A program made the position numbers and the translations under genes. From assembly GCA_036784855.1 (NCBI GenBank), contig JAZDSV010000001.1, positions 853,501 to 917,500 of the forward strand: a stretch of DNA of 64,000 bases, in the 5' to 3' direction. The notes under the pieces are model-generated. The model did not search any database and was not told where the DNA came from. It worked only from the letters and a program-made list of their open reading frames with translations. Origin of the DNA: Aphelidium insulamus (taxonomy: Eukaryota; Aphelidiomycota; Aphelidea; Aphelidiaceae). Of this stretch, positions 33,292-43,283 are shown piece after piece. Every line of letters begins with the position of its first letter. Positions within the stretch are counted from its first letter, which is position 1.

Positions 33292-34761
33292 TTAGTCTAA
33301 TATCGTTTGAGCCAGCCGCACTAATCTCTCGATCCGTGCTGCCTCTTCCGTGCTGGGGCCGCCACCATCAGCTATCTGTAGCGCGTCATCGGGTGCGACA
33401 AGATTTGAACCAATAAGATCAGGAGATTCAATCTGGCGATCAAGCTTTGGTTTCCGTTTAGCTTGCTGTATGTCTAAGGGTGTTGGCTTTGCGATATCAC
33501 TCACTCAACTTATCATACCAGCAATCTTCTTTGCACAGGCATCTATCCGAAACAGGATAGCGTCCATCATTCGGCGAGCTTGTGATGTAAATTTTTGTTC
33601 TCGTTGGCGATGGTGAAGGCTAAACGCATCGATGGCTCTGGCAATTTCATTGCCACACTTGATCGATTCTAATTCACCGTCCGTCTGAATAGATTGTGAT
33701 CCCCTTGCAATCTTCTTGATGTTTTGCGCAACTCTCCGCTGGATTGATACTCGATCTTCATTAAGCTGTGCGACCAACCGCTTTAACCTCATTGATATTG
33801 CGTACAGAGACTATTAAATTGAATTACTGGTAAAATACACAAGTAGTGCACATACTCGATAGCTCTCCTGCGCGCACTTCAGATCTGTTTGAGCTGCATC
33901 AAGCTGCTCCATGGCAGACTTGCACTTGTTCTCTGCTTCAATTCGGGCATTAATAGCCGCGTGGAACTGCCATGTAAATGACATGTAGTGCAGGTAGCAA
34001 AGATTTGACACACCCTCTGCTCGGTACGTAGACGCTCAGCACGGCGAGTATCCGCGTCCAGCGTGCGCTGCAGTAGTAGCTGATGAACCTTGGTGCGCCA
34101 GCTGCAAAAGATTAGATACAAATGATAAAGCCAGGCGCAGCACTTGCGCGTTGAGCAGTGTCATAAATTTGGAGCCCGCGGAATAATCGTCGCTGGAATT
34201 CACCAGTGACTTGGGGGACAAAGACATCGATTGCGCAACACCAGCAGCGGCGCCATTGGCAATGGTCCGTTCTTGGACGGTAACTAGCTGGCGTAGTGCT
34301 GCATTATCACGGCGAAGTTCCGCCAGCTCCAGCATCACCGGGTCGACAACGTCACCATCAACGTCATCCACGGCAGTTGATACACCAGTGGCGGTATTTT
34401 CGTGCGCATACGAGTGGTGTACCGGCTGCATATCAGTTGGCGGTGATCGGGACGGAACTTGAGTGTCGCCATGTTTCGGCGCAAAGAACGGACGCTGAAC
34501 CGGCATCACCACTGGCAGCACTGTATCGTGTGTAATGCGAGAATTATCGGGTGTGGCGGTGCCACGGGCCGGCTCTTTGAAGCGCAATTCCCAGGCAAGC
34601 GGCGCCCGGCATTGGTCACGGTCAGACTGAAGGTCCACCTGCTTCCTGTAACCTAGTTGTCGCTCCACAGACTCGGCCACCGCCAGCAGGGACATCACGT
34701 CGCCATTGTCGGGCCTTGTTGCCGCCGCCGTGCGAGTGGCAGCATTGTCGCTGCTCAGCAT
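33292..34761 (-). CDS. Coiled-coil protein of unknown function
   Basis: ATG at 34761 (MLSSDNAATRTAAATRPDNG). The first exon gives about 205 residues, polar and Pro/Thr-rich, ending with a coiled coil (MLELAELRRDNAALRQLVTV). Later exons encode heptad-rich helices: WRTKVHQLLLQRTLDADTRR, FHAAINARIEAENKCKSAME, SLYAISMRLKRLVAQLNEDR and a final acidic segment ending RLVRLAQTILD. Introns of about 45–70 nt were placed at three junctions. The join between the first and second exons (about 34100) could not be resolved. No known family is recognised; a structural or centrosomal role would fit coiled coils but is not shown. A near-identical copy of the first 45 codons lies at 40165–40298. Confidence 0.7.
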
Positions 34762-35199
34762 TGTCGACGCTGGTCCACGTTGTATTTGCACGTGATTAAG
34801 TGTTTTCTGAGCTCTGCCAGGTAAAGCCAGCCAGCCAGCCACTTGATGCCAAGTCTCTTGTGGGGCCACTTGTGAACATGGATACCGCCCTACTATAATA
34901 TTGTTTCTGGAAGATTTATCGCTGACGCACGTGGCGCTCTGTGTGAGTGTAGTTTGCATCACATGCACATCTTCTCAATTAAAGGCTTCGGGGGCTCGCT
35001 ACACACCACAAGAAAGTGTGAAACTATATTACCAGCTCTGTAACCAATATTTAAAATAATGTTACTGACATAGTGGCATGCCTGCTTCGTTATCATCATC
35101 ATCTATAAGTGTACGAGCCTGTAGGAAGCACGCAGCGTGATGTTTAAGACATCGTGAGAATCGTAAACTCGTTTTTTTTTTCATATTAAAACAGGCCGA

Positions 35200-35233
35200 A
35201 TCTCGTTCTATTTTGTACCAAATAGAACGAGAT
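35200..35233. repeat. Perfect 14-bp inverted repeat (hairpin)
   Basis: ATCTCGTTCTATTT at 35200–35213 and its reverse complement at 35220–35233, with a 6-nt loop. It shares the GTTCTATTT word with the hairpin at 36039–36098. Confidence 0.9.
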
Positions 35234-36038
35234 CTATTTCTGTTCTATTTCGCTGCCGCCATATACTACGCCGTCATACGTGGCCGCCTATGCCTCCTCC
35301 GGCGCCCCTGCTGCCCTCAACACTCGCCCGACACCCCTGGCAGATACGTTATGACAGCGGTGCCCCGTATTGGTGCAGCGGCTGCAGCAGATGGCCACAA
35401 GGTATCACCACAGTGACATTGGCGTCCCCGAGAATAGTCACTGACTTTGCGGACGGTACAGCCAGTCACTCTTCCGGCAACAGGTATGGTGTCTCGGCCG
35501 CTGCCATGCAGCTTGTTTACCTCCAATAGCTGCGGTTACACCAGCAAGAGTGGCGATCTATGAGCAGCCTCAGTACTGGCAAGACGCGTATGACTGGGCC
35601 CGCTTACTGCAACAAAGCCAGCACCAAGTAAGTATGCCTATCACTCTGCCCAGGTCAAGCGTTCATGGCAGAGATAGCTACACTCACGGCCCAGGAGCTG
35701 GGAAGCTGTTCTGCAAAGGAGGCATTGAGACAGTGCCGTTGGATCTTGTCAAGCACAGTCCACCAGTCAATACGGCCCCGTCGCGTCGTACTTGCACATG
35801 AAGATGGGTGGCAGTGGCGGCAGACTAAACCAACCTGGTTGGCACTGGCTGCGGTGTCATCCACGGCGGAGAGTGGCGGCCAATGTCACACCCAACTATG
35901 ATACGTCGCACTAGCTCCTGCAGTGGCCCCAAGGGCACAGTCTGAAGGCGCAGCACCAGCACGCTTATATACCACGATAATAGGCACCAGCAATAATGTA
36001 ATTATAATGTAGTTATATATGACAGTCAAGCATTTTCT

Positions 36039-36098
36039 GTTTAAAATAGAACACAGCGGTGGGGGAATTTGCTTGTTTTGTTCTATTCTGTTTAAAAC
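36039..36098. repeat. Imperfect inverted repeat GTTTAAAATAGAAC / GTTCTATT..TTTAAAC
   Basis: GTTTAAAATAGAAC at 36039–36052 faces GTTCTATTCTGTTTAAAAC at 36080–36098. More AAAATAGAAC copies follow to about 36135. With the hairpin at 35200 it brackets about 0.9 kb, as a small non-autonomous element might. Confidence 0.7.
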
Positions 36099-36576
36099 AG
36101 GCGAAAATAGAACAAAAAGTCTGTTTGAAATAGATCTAGCGGTGGAGATGCTCTTACAATTAAATTGGCAGACCAGAACGTCCCAGCTGGCGAGTTCGAT
36201 CAACAATGGCCTGACCAATTTGCTGCATTGTGATGAATTGCAGCCTCTGATGTGCCCGGTGTATAGCAAGACATTCCTTCATGCCGTAGCGCTGTGCAAT
36301 CCCCATGGCAATAGTTCGCACAATCTGTAGAGCCCGCTGATAAGTGTTGGTGACCACAAATGGCGAGAACAGGAGACCCTCGCCTTGTTACTTGATACGT
36401 TGCAACTTTAAGATTCATCTCTGAACCTTTGATCGTTTCATCTTGAACGTTTCATCTTGTAGGGTAAAAGATGATAGCTCAGAGGTCAAATTCTAAGGTG
36501 AAAGCGTAAAAGTCAAAGTAATGTTACAAAGTAATTTTTAATTTCAGAATCAAGGTTTCAAGTTTCAGTGTATTGA

Positions 36577-38463
36577 TTACGGCATCAGAGTCAGCTTTTC
36601 AGTCTTCTGGTCGTCGTGGTAACGTACTGTGCACTTTGCAAAGTTGGTCTTCGGAAAGAATACTGTGATTGCCTTCTTGTACGAGTTCACGCAGACTTCT
36701 TTCCCACCTCTCGAATTTCGGAAATCGATTATTGTGTAATCTTTCACACCCAGTCGAACATATTTGCCGGCAGGGATAGTAGTCGGATCGAATCGTGATA
36801 CATGTTCCTCTATTCCTCTGCTTTGAACCAGCAGCTCAATGCCCCAGCCACCATTTAGGTTAACGTAGAAATCAATTTCTCCTGTAATGTTTTTCTTGCT
36901 TCCGAAAATTTGCGACAACTCGGGACACACATAAGTTGCAGAGGCGGTCGCTCGGATTAGGCCATAGTGGAACTCGTGTTGAAAGACAGCCTCCTTCGGA
37001 AAATTAGTTTTTCCAGCTTGCTGCAAAACAGACGCCGACATAAACTGAATGGCGGAGCGCACCAGATCTCGCAGACTTTCGGGGTTTGCTGGAGAACGGC
37101 GAGGATATACTTCTGTATAGAAGAAACCTTGCGCCAGTGGCGATGTAAATTGTGGCTGGCAGCTGGTGGACTCGGGCTTGAGGATTCCCGCCCGTGCCAG
37201 TTTGACCAGTGCATCGGTGCTGAGAGCGCGATCATTTGATGGTTTAACGGTAACTTGCATCATGTGAAATATCTTGGCAAACCAATCGAGAGTAGTGTCC
37301 GTTCGGCCCATGCGTGGCTCGCCAAAGATTCTTCCCAGGTTGACGAAGATGGCGGGAGAATAGAGCATTTGCAATGCGTTGTTTGCTTCAACTGGACCGA
37401 GTTTGGACATGTCATTCATAGTGGTGACCACGAGACGCAGGGCACATACATGACCACCACAAAGTGTGATTATTGAACGTTTCAGGTCATCGTCGCACTG
37501 CAGTGCGTCGTTTAACCCATGCGGGCTAGGTAAGCGCAAGAAATCCACAGACTCTTGGTCGGCAAGAACGAAATCCGAGCGACGCAGCATCGGCATCGAT
37601 TTGAAATGGACTGGACTTTGTTCGATTGCCAAGCTGTAGGTGGCCGCAAAAACAAACTGAATCCGAGCTGGAGCCGAACCCAGTAGCGCCGACGATCCCT
37701 TTATGAGCGTAGTCCAAAAATCGCTATTGTGGAAATGCAGATGGCATTCATCAAAGTAGACGATGACTCTTGGCCGAGTTGTAGAAAGCACGATTTTCTC
37801 TTTGCGAATGTCTATCCCCACTTTGGCCAGCCGCTCAAAAGGTTCATCATCAGTACCAATCCGCAACTGAACATAATAAACACGAGCTGTAATGTCCACG
37901 GTGTCAAAATGATGCCGCAGAAGAGTAGCCAGGGACGTTTTGCCATAACCTGCCGGAGCCATAACCGCGACGAACTTATTTTCGCCCAAGTGATCCAACA
38001 GCCGATTCAGCAAGCCACTTCGTGGCAGATGCGGGCCACGCAACGAAATATCGTCAATCTGCACATCCGCGGTCGTGCCCCCTAATGATCGTTGGATTTC
38101 TTCGTGGCGTTCGTTACTATCCTTGAGCTCCTGACTCTTTGACCTACTCGGAGGCTCCATCATGAAAGCACCGCCTACCACACAGTTAGTCGGCATAATC
38201 ACAGCACAACGCTGCTTACCCTTGGGCTCTCCGGTCACCTTGATCATCGTCTTGCCAGTGAATGGATTGAGAGAAACGCCGTGCTCGTCAGCACCAATTC
38301 CATACGCCACTCCGTCCTCGATCTCCTTCACCGTCTTCACCTCGAATTCTTTCTCCAAGAAGCCGACAGGCAGCTTCCCATCAAGCGTCAGTTTCGTGTT
38401 GACAATTTTCGGGTCCCCGGTGCACTCGACAGTGTCGTAGAAGTGAATGGCGATTTTGCTCAT
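36577..38463 (-). CDS. Crinkler-like protein: Ubl header, P-loop NTPase and REase-fold domain
   Basis: Single exon, 628 residues from the ATG at 38463 (SKIAIHFYDTVECTGDPKIV). Residues 1–85 form the Crinkler ubiquitin-like header ending in VTGEPKGKQ. Next is an AAA/STAND-like NTPase with Walker A in VMAPAGYGKTSLATLL, Walker B in RVIVYFDECHLHF and a sensor-like FVFAATYSLA. The C-terminal ~130 residues have a restriction-endonuclease-fold signature: ITGEIDFYV, then GWGIELLVQSRG (D then E-x-x-Q, as in many CRN nucleases) and DYTIIDFR. This NTPase–nuclease layout is known from CRN effectors and is thought to derive from transposon-encoded proteins. It looks whole. Its header is a close paralogue of the gene at 5392, and the 5' flanks match too. 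It probably acts after delivery into a competitor or host nucleus; that is inferred. Confidence 0.85.
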   Translation of the reverse strand: MSKIAIHFYDTVECTGDPKIVNTKLTLDGKLPVGFLEKEFEVKTVKEIEDGVAYGIGADEHGVSLNPFTGKTMIKVTGEPKGKQRCAVIMPTNCVVGGAFMMEPPSRSKSQELKDSNERHEEIQRSLGGTTADVQIDDISLRGPHLPRSGLLNRLLDHLGENKFVAVMAPAGYGKTSLATLLRHHFDTVDITARVYYVQLRIGTDDEPFERLAKVGIDIRKEKIVLSTTRPRVIVYFDECHLHFHNSDFWTTLIKGSSALLGSAPARIQFVFAATYSLAIEQSPVHFKSMPMLRRSDFVLADQESVDFLRLPSPHGLNDALQCDDDLKRSIITLCGGHVCALRLVVTTMNDMSKLGPVEANNALQMLYSPAIFVNLGRIFGEPRMGRTDTTLDWFAKIFHMMQVTVKPSNDRALSTDALVKLARAGILKPESTSCQPQFTSPLAQGFFYTEVYPRRSPANPESLRDLVRSAIQFMSASVLQQAGKTNFPKEAVFQHEFHYGLIRATASATYVCPELSQIFGSKKNITGEIDFYVNLNGGWGIELLVQSRGIEEHVSRFDPTTIPAGKYVRLGVKDYTIIDFRNSRGGKEVCVNSYKKAITVFFPKTNFAKCTVRYHDDQKTEKLTLMP

Positions 38464-38481
38464 TTTTCGCACTTTTGAAGA

Positions 38482-38622
38482 ATGATTGATTGATTTATTC
38501 ATTAAACGTTTCTAACCGGTCGGTCATGACGTTGCACCGTTGGTTGCCCGAGTGCGTGTTGACATATACAAAATATACTTCAGTTCGCAGTGATGGACTC
38601 CATGCGGAGTAAAGCGGTGTGG
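38482..38622 (-). promoter_or_regulatory. 5' flank shared with the Crinkler-header gene at 5392
   Basis: Read on the minus strand, TTTACTCCGCATGGAGTCC and then GTCATGACCGACCGGTTAG and TTTAATGAATAAATCAATC appear in the same order as at 5243–5340. The matching stops close to where the LINE remnant begins. Confidence 0.7.
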
Positions 38623-39400
38623 TCAGCCATCGCACTGCGTGAAAAAGTTTGCAAGTACTGCTGCCGCTTGTGGATGTTGTAGTATCAGACGCAGCTCCAG
38701 CGTGAATATGCCGAGTTGAGCCAGGTTGTCACGGAGTTGAGCACGTTCCGCCTGTCGAGACAGACAATGTCGGACGCGGTGGGCAATGTCATCACGGGTA
38801 CCACAGTATCGACAGTCGGCACAGTCTGTGAGTCGCAGTCGTTTTAGCACAGAAAATGTTGGGTAGTAGCCGGAACGGAGCTGAGTAAGAACGCTCGACT
38901 GTCGTCTAGTGCGGCCAGCATGCAGACGCTGTAAGAGAGCCGGGGCCGAGAGAATGTCATCATAGTACAGCGATGACTCGTTCAGCTTTTCCTCTGTCTC
39001 CCACTTGGCTTGATGTTGCTGCCAAGCATGGCGTTGTATACTACGCTTGGCATCATTCAGTCGGATGCCTTCATGCAGATCAAAAAGCGGCACTGCGTGG
39101 TCAGTGGCTGCTACCCGGGCGGCGGCATAAGCAGCATTTGCTGGAGTAGCATGGTGCGGCATATGAGGAAGCCAGTGGACCGTGACTTCCTGTGTCAGTG
39201 TGCACAACAGCTGATTCAACTGGTGTGCCAGTGGTGACTTGCTGACTGCCAGTTGGCAAAGACTTTGCACTGTAGCTCGATCCTGACACCACATAACAAC
39301 CGGTCGATGACACTTTTCTGCTGCAGCGCAATTTGTAGCAGCCAATCAGAATCAGCTTGTGAACAGTGGCGGACAATGCATCCACTGTCTTTAATTGTCG
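38623..39400 (-). mobile_element. LINE remnant: RNase H and C-terminal zinc-finger part of a non-LTR retrotransposon
   Basis: The 240-residue ORF ending at 38623 has an RNase H-like stretch (VVMWCQDRATVQSLCQL ... VTVHWLPHMPHHATPANAAY). A typical LINE C-terminus follows: RQSSVLTQLRSGYYPTFSVL, then DCADCRYCGTRDDIAHRVRHC. The reverse transcriptase and the 5' part are missing, as expected for a 5'-truncated LINE insertion. Upstream sequence to about 39400 is a more decayed continuation. The poly-A end would be near 38600, where none is obvious. Confidence 0.8.
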
Positions 39401-39458
39401 TTAAAAGTCCGAGGTTGAACTCTACTGACTACTCACACAGATATACATAGACAGTGCA

Positions 39459-40020
39459 ATGCGATGTCCGACCAGCAAGTCCAAGTCGGCCCTGTTAACG
39501 GCAGATGGCGACCAGATGTTGGACGCGACGGCAAGCGGCCCACCCAGCGCCAAATCTATTGCTTCGTCAAGCAGCTCTGTTGAAATTGTCGCCACCGCCA
39601 CCACCCCGTTCCTCGTGACCGAGACGGGTGGCATTCAGAACGCCCGCTTTTCGGCCGCCGTGTCGGCCGAGCAGCGACTGCTGGCCGCGCACTTTCCCGC
39701 CGTTGGCAGCGAGTTGGTGCGCGATGTATTCTCCTGTAGTTTGGAGAAGGAAGTGACTTCAAGGTGATCATTACACGCGGGCATCTGTGCTTCTACGGCC
39801 GTCTGTTTGCCAAGGTGGCCAAAGTGTGCACGCCGTGGCGCGACGTGCTCTCACTGGAGAAGCGAAATACGGCCGGCGTGTTCCCCAATGCTATCCCAGT
39901 GGCGACGCTGCACAGCAAGTATGATTCAGCAGCTTTCTGAAGCGAAGAGTGGCACCAGCAAGACACTGCGTCGGCCCCGAACACCGTTGCCGCGGCCATT
40001 GCAGTGAGTGTGTGCAACAG
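39459..40020 (+). pseudogene. GRAM-domain protein, broken copy
   Basis: An ORF at 39459–39767 is Ser/Thr-rich and ends with the start of a GRAM domain (HFPAVGSELVRDVFSCSLEK). The rest of the domain continues in another frame, with no intron able to join them: DFKVIITRGHLCFYGRLFAK, VCTPWRDVLSLEKRNTAGVF and PNAIPVATLHSKYD. GRAM domains bind membrane lipids, in fungal Ysp/Lam sterol-transfer proteins for example. The frame change and the missing remainder mark it as a pseudogene of a host gene, probably moved here as a fragment. Confidence 0.75.
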
Positions 40021-40164
40021 GTAAGGGTGGGCATCGAGCCGGCTCGCGAGAATAATTGCCCGCTCGTTCTCGTCTCGTCTCGTTTACTAGCTTATATATG
40101 TAAATAATATACAGTATAGTATAGAGCAAAAATATTGTCGATTTCATTCACGATGGAGGTCTGG

Positions 40165-40298
40165 AGGTCCACCTGCTTCCTGTAACCTAGTTGTCGCTCC
40201 ACAGACTCGGCTTCCGCCAGCAGGGACATCACGTCGCCATTGTCGGGCCTCGTTGCCGCCGTGCGAGTGGCAGCATTGTCATTGCTCAGCATTGTCGA
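40165..40298. repeat. Copy of the 5' end of the coiled-coil gene
   Basis: 134 bp match 34631–34767 with about five substitutions and one missing codon (three bases). It has the same orientation as the source and covers the ATG and first ~45 codons, minus strand. It is followed at once by unrelated sequence, so it is a duplicated fragment. Confidence 0.9.
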
Positions 40299-41136
40299 AG
40301 TCTTTCACTTTTGTGTGATGCAAAAAAAGGGTGAAGCGGAACAAAGAAGCATAAACGCAGGTTGGGGGCTTATTACTACCACATATTCTTAAGATTGTAC
40401 TTGTGGACCCGGAAGACTTGTCCGACCATATCCAGCCGCGACAGACAAATGACTTGGGCGGACTGCACATAATGCAGAAAGTCGCACCATGTAAACCACT
40501 GGAACCATAGCTAAGTAAAAAATACACTTAGTAGCACCCTCCGTGACGGCATCACAGCAGCATGTTGTACACAGTGCTATGTGACGCACAAGTATCCTTG
40601 ACGATTGGTGCAATTGCCTACATGTCAGGAATGATCAGTCGCCACAAGCAAAAGCGGCAAAAACCTGTGTTGGATTGAAGCAGCGCCAATTTAACCAGCG
40701 AAAGTGGAATACCAATGAGCCAATGAGCTTCCGAGATCAAAACAGCCATCGGCCAATCAACGAAGCGGCCTTCCCGCATATCGTTCTTCCCAGCTCCACC
40801 GTTGTGAACGTCTTTCCATTTGGCAATGATAGCTTTCTTTTTGCACGTCGCGCTGCTGTGCTGCTTGGCGGCAGACTTCCAGCTAGCCAAGTAGGTGTTA
40901 TTGCACAGGTGAATTGAAAATCTAGCTGAATATAATGATGCTGCAGTGGAATGCGCTTGTTGTCCGCGTTGAGCTCCGATATCAAGTGGTTTGATACCGA
41001 ACACCTTGAGCAGGGGAGCACGGCTTACCCAAAGTTTTGCTTCACAAGGTTCAGTTTGCTTTATTTATATAGTTATATATAGTTATTTTTATATATTTAT
41101 TTATATAGTTATTTTTACGTGCGTTGACCGATTTAC
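40299..41136. other. Intergenic, no gene recognised
   Basis: 838 bp. It includes a minus-strand ORF (41004–40618) without recognisable domains and a TTTATATAGTTA-type AT-rich repeat at 41049–41115 just before the next ORF. Nothing else supported. Confidence 0.5.
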
Positions 41137-42342
41137 TTGCTTACATATCTAGCCGCATATTTCCCCGCTTCCTCGCTCCGAATTATTCTCCAAACTGGCA
41201 ATGTCGCTAACGCGCTGTTTGCAAATACCGTTATTGAACTGTCGGATGGCAATGGCAAGAGCATTCGACAACGTATTGCTGAAAGTGGTGAAAACGCGGA
41301 ACTTTATGCCAACTTTGCCTTTCGTGAGCCTACACTGTACCCCGGAGAGATTGTTGCCATGTCGTCCGACTTTGTCTCGCCAGAGTTCGCAAAATACGCT
41401 CAAAAACATGTTTGCTACGGGGCCCGCCTCGATGTTCCAAATACGGCTGATTACTTAAGCGTTCACGCTAAATTGATTTTGATAAAAAAACACGGCCTTG
41501 ATGTTGTCGATGGCAGCGTCGTTATGGAAAATGACATTGATGATACAATTGGAGATACGCCCGTGTACGTGTGGGAGAACGGCAAGTTCATGTGGAATTT
41601 CGCAGATCAAGTGGACCAATTCCGGCCGTACGTGACTTGCGCCCATAAACACGTCGAATCTACGCAGCTTGATCTGTCTGACACGAACTTGCTCCATGAA
41701 GATTATAACCCTCAGTACAATCCGATTGGAATCGATATGATCAAGCGCATGCTTTCCCAAAAACTCAGCAATTTCCGGAATGACCTTAACCGCCGAGCAG
41801 CACGAGAAATTGAAATGGAAATTGCACGCTTAGAGTTCTACTCTGCGTTGGCGTACGCAGATACTGCGACGGAGAATATGCTGCCTGAAGCAATCGGCGA
41901 GCGGGACTTTCTGGACCACGCGGGCTTCACTCTTTACACTCTCGCTACCCAGCTGCATGATTTAGATAAAGACACACCAATTTTGGAACCGGCCCTGGAA
42001 TCTTCACAAAATCTTCTTCAGCAAATTTTTCACCTGGAAGTCACACAGTTTCGCAACATCTTAGCCCAGATAGGTAGCAAACCTGCCCGAGTTGATGCGT
42101 TGTGCAACGAGTCCGTTGGCCGAAAGATTATCTCGATCTTGGCGGAAATAGCGGATCATAAATGCAAAGATCTCGCTTTGGCTGCACAAAAGAAGCTGCA
42201 AGGTGTAGATGCCCTGCCTGTAGTTCGTAACGGCCTAGCGCATCGCAAGAAACTCCGCGAGTTTGATGAGTGTCAATCGATTTTCTACGGGAATCGCGGC
42301 CTGCACAGTACTTCTAGGGTTGTTAGCTTGTGGGGACGCTGA
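41137..42342 (+). CDS. Orphan protein of about 400 residues, family unknown
   Basis: Open for 401 codons to the TGA at 42342, with good codon use. There is no ATG at the 5' end of the frame; the first in-frame ATG is at 41359 (MSSDFVSPEFAKYAQKHVCY). The gene therefore either starts there or has an upstream exon joined near the CTAG at about 41153. Visible features are LSVHAKLILIKKHGLDVVDG, VYVWENGKFMWNFADQVDQF and a long helical C-terminal half (QKLSNFRNDLNRRAAREIEM ... HLEVTQFRNILAQIGSKPAR ... NGLAHRKKLREFD). The conserved-looking RNxxAHRKKLREF element recalls HEPN-like RxxxxH motifs, but this is only a hint. It has no introns and lies among duplicated fragments and Crinkler-like genes, so an effector-type or element-borne origin is possible. 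Confidence 0.55.
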   Translation: MLTYLAAYFPASSLRIILQTGNVANALFANTVIELSDGNGKSIRQRIAESGENAELYANFAFREPTLYPGEIVAMSSDFVSPEFAKYAQKHVCYGARLDVPNTADYLSVHAKLILIKKHGLDVVDGSVVMENDIDDTIGDTPVYVWENGKFMWNFADQVDQFRPYVTCAHKHVESTQLDLSDTNLLHEDYNPQYNPIGIDMIKRMLSQKLSNFRNDLNRRAAREIEMEIARLEFYSALAYADTATENMLPEAIGERDFLDHAGFTLYTLATQLHDLDKDTPILEPALESSQNLLQQIFHLEVTQFRNILAQIGSKPARVDALCNESVGRKIISILAEIADHKCKDLALAAQKKLQGVDALPVVRNGLAHRKKLREFDECQSIFYGNRGLHSTSRVVSLWGR

Positions 42343-42647
42343 TTTGCTTTCGGAAATGAAATGCAATTAATACGTTAATAATAAATATCAACCATCAGCT
42401 TGACCAGACTCGGACAATGGATGCAGCTTAGATTTTACCATTTTATCTTTAAGGAGGGATCGGTACAAACCCATTTTGAAGCCTGCATCGTGCGATGAGC
42501 AGAGACTCAGCCTAAATATGTACGGTGCTCACACGGCTTTTGCGCTTGATGTGCGTGTTGCTGCTAATAAATACTTATTCGTACATGAGAGCCTTTAGGA
42601 AACACGCAGTATGAAGTCGATCTATCTTTCAACCAGTATTTTCCTAC

Positions 42648-43239
42648 ATGATCAACGCGAATCCCGTCGTGTTCGCCACGCGGCCCGCAGACGCCGCCGA
42701 CACGCCGCGCCCTGCCGACTACGACGACAGCATCACTGACCCATTCACACCTGCCGAGATATTCGGTTAGTCTACTATGGATGCACCTCGTGACATTAAC
42801 ATCATCACGCCGTGCAGACCTCATCCGCCACATCAATGACCCGGAGCACCCGCTGACACTGGAGCAGCTGAACGTGGTGCAGGAGGCGCACATCAGCGTG
42901 AAGCGTGGCGGCCGCGATGTGCGCGTCGAATTCACGCCCACCATTCCCCACTGCTCTATGGCCACGCTGATCGGGCTGAGTCTGCGCGTGAAGCTGCTGC
43001 GCTCGCTGCCACTGCGGCTCAAGGTTCACGTGGCCATCCGTGCCGGCACCCACCAGTCAGAGGCAGCGAGTATGTGTGCATAGTTTTCATTGTTGATACT
43101 AAGCGCTTGTATTTTGTATGCAGTAAATAAGCAGTTGAATGACAAGGAACGCGTGGCGGCCGCCCTGGAGAACCAGAGCCTGTTGGAGGTGGTTAACCAG
43201 TGCTTGCAGCCGCGTCCAGCCACTTCAGTGGGACACTAA
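42648..43239 (+). CDS. CIAO2B: CIAO2B/MIP18, cytosolic iron–sulfur assembly targeting factor
   Basis: Member of the CIA targeting complex that delivers Fe–S clusters to nuclear and cytosolic apoproteins. Exons 42648–42765, 42818–43069 and 43124–43239. After a variable N-terminus come the family hallmarks: [57 protein letters not shown] with the reactive Cys, [36 protein letters not shown] and LLEVVNQCL. Length, about 160 residues, is normal. It is convergent with ROK1, with only 44 bp between stops. Confidence 0.96.
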
Positions 43240-43283
43240 CTGCAATAGATTGTATATTTATATAAGTGATATATCAAGTCAAT

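Larger units (their letters stand above)
34762..36576. other. 1.8-kb intergenic tract with repeats and orphan ORFs
   Basis: No firm gene. It holds two hairpins built from GTTCTATTT words (listed separately) and a poly-T run near 35171. ORF fragments of coding appearance include VAIYEQPQYWQDAYDWARLL near 35550, an ORF from an ATG at 35665 (MAEIATLTAQELG), and a minus-strand ORF 36357–36160 (NTYQRALQIVRTIAMGIAQR). These could be decayed exons or pieces of a mobile element; none matches a family I know. Confidence 0.5.

Noticed and set aside
40618-41004. 128-codon minus-strand ORF before the orphan gene
   Set aside because: No domain, no codon bias, no promoter; kept only as part of the intergenic note.
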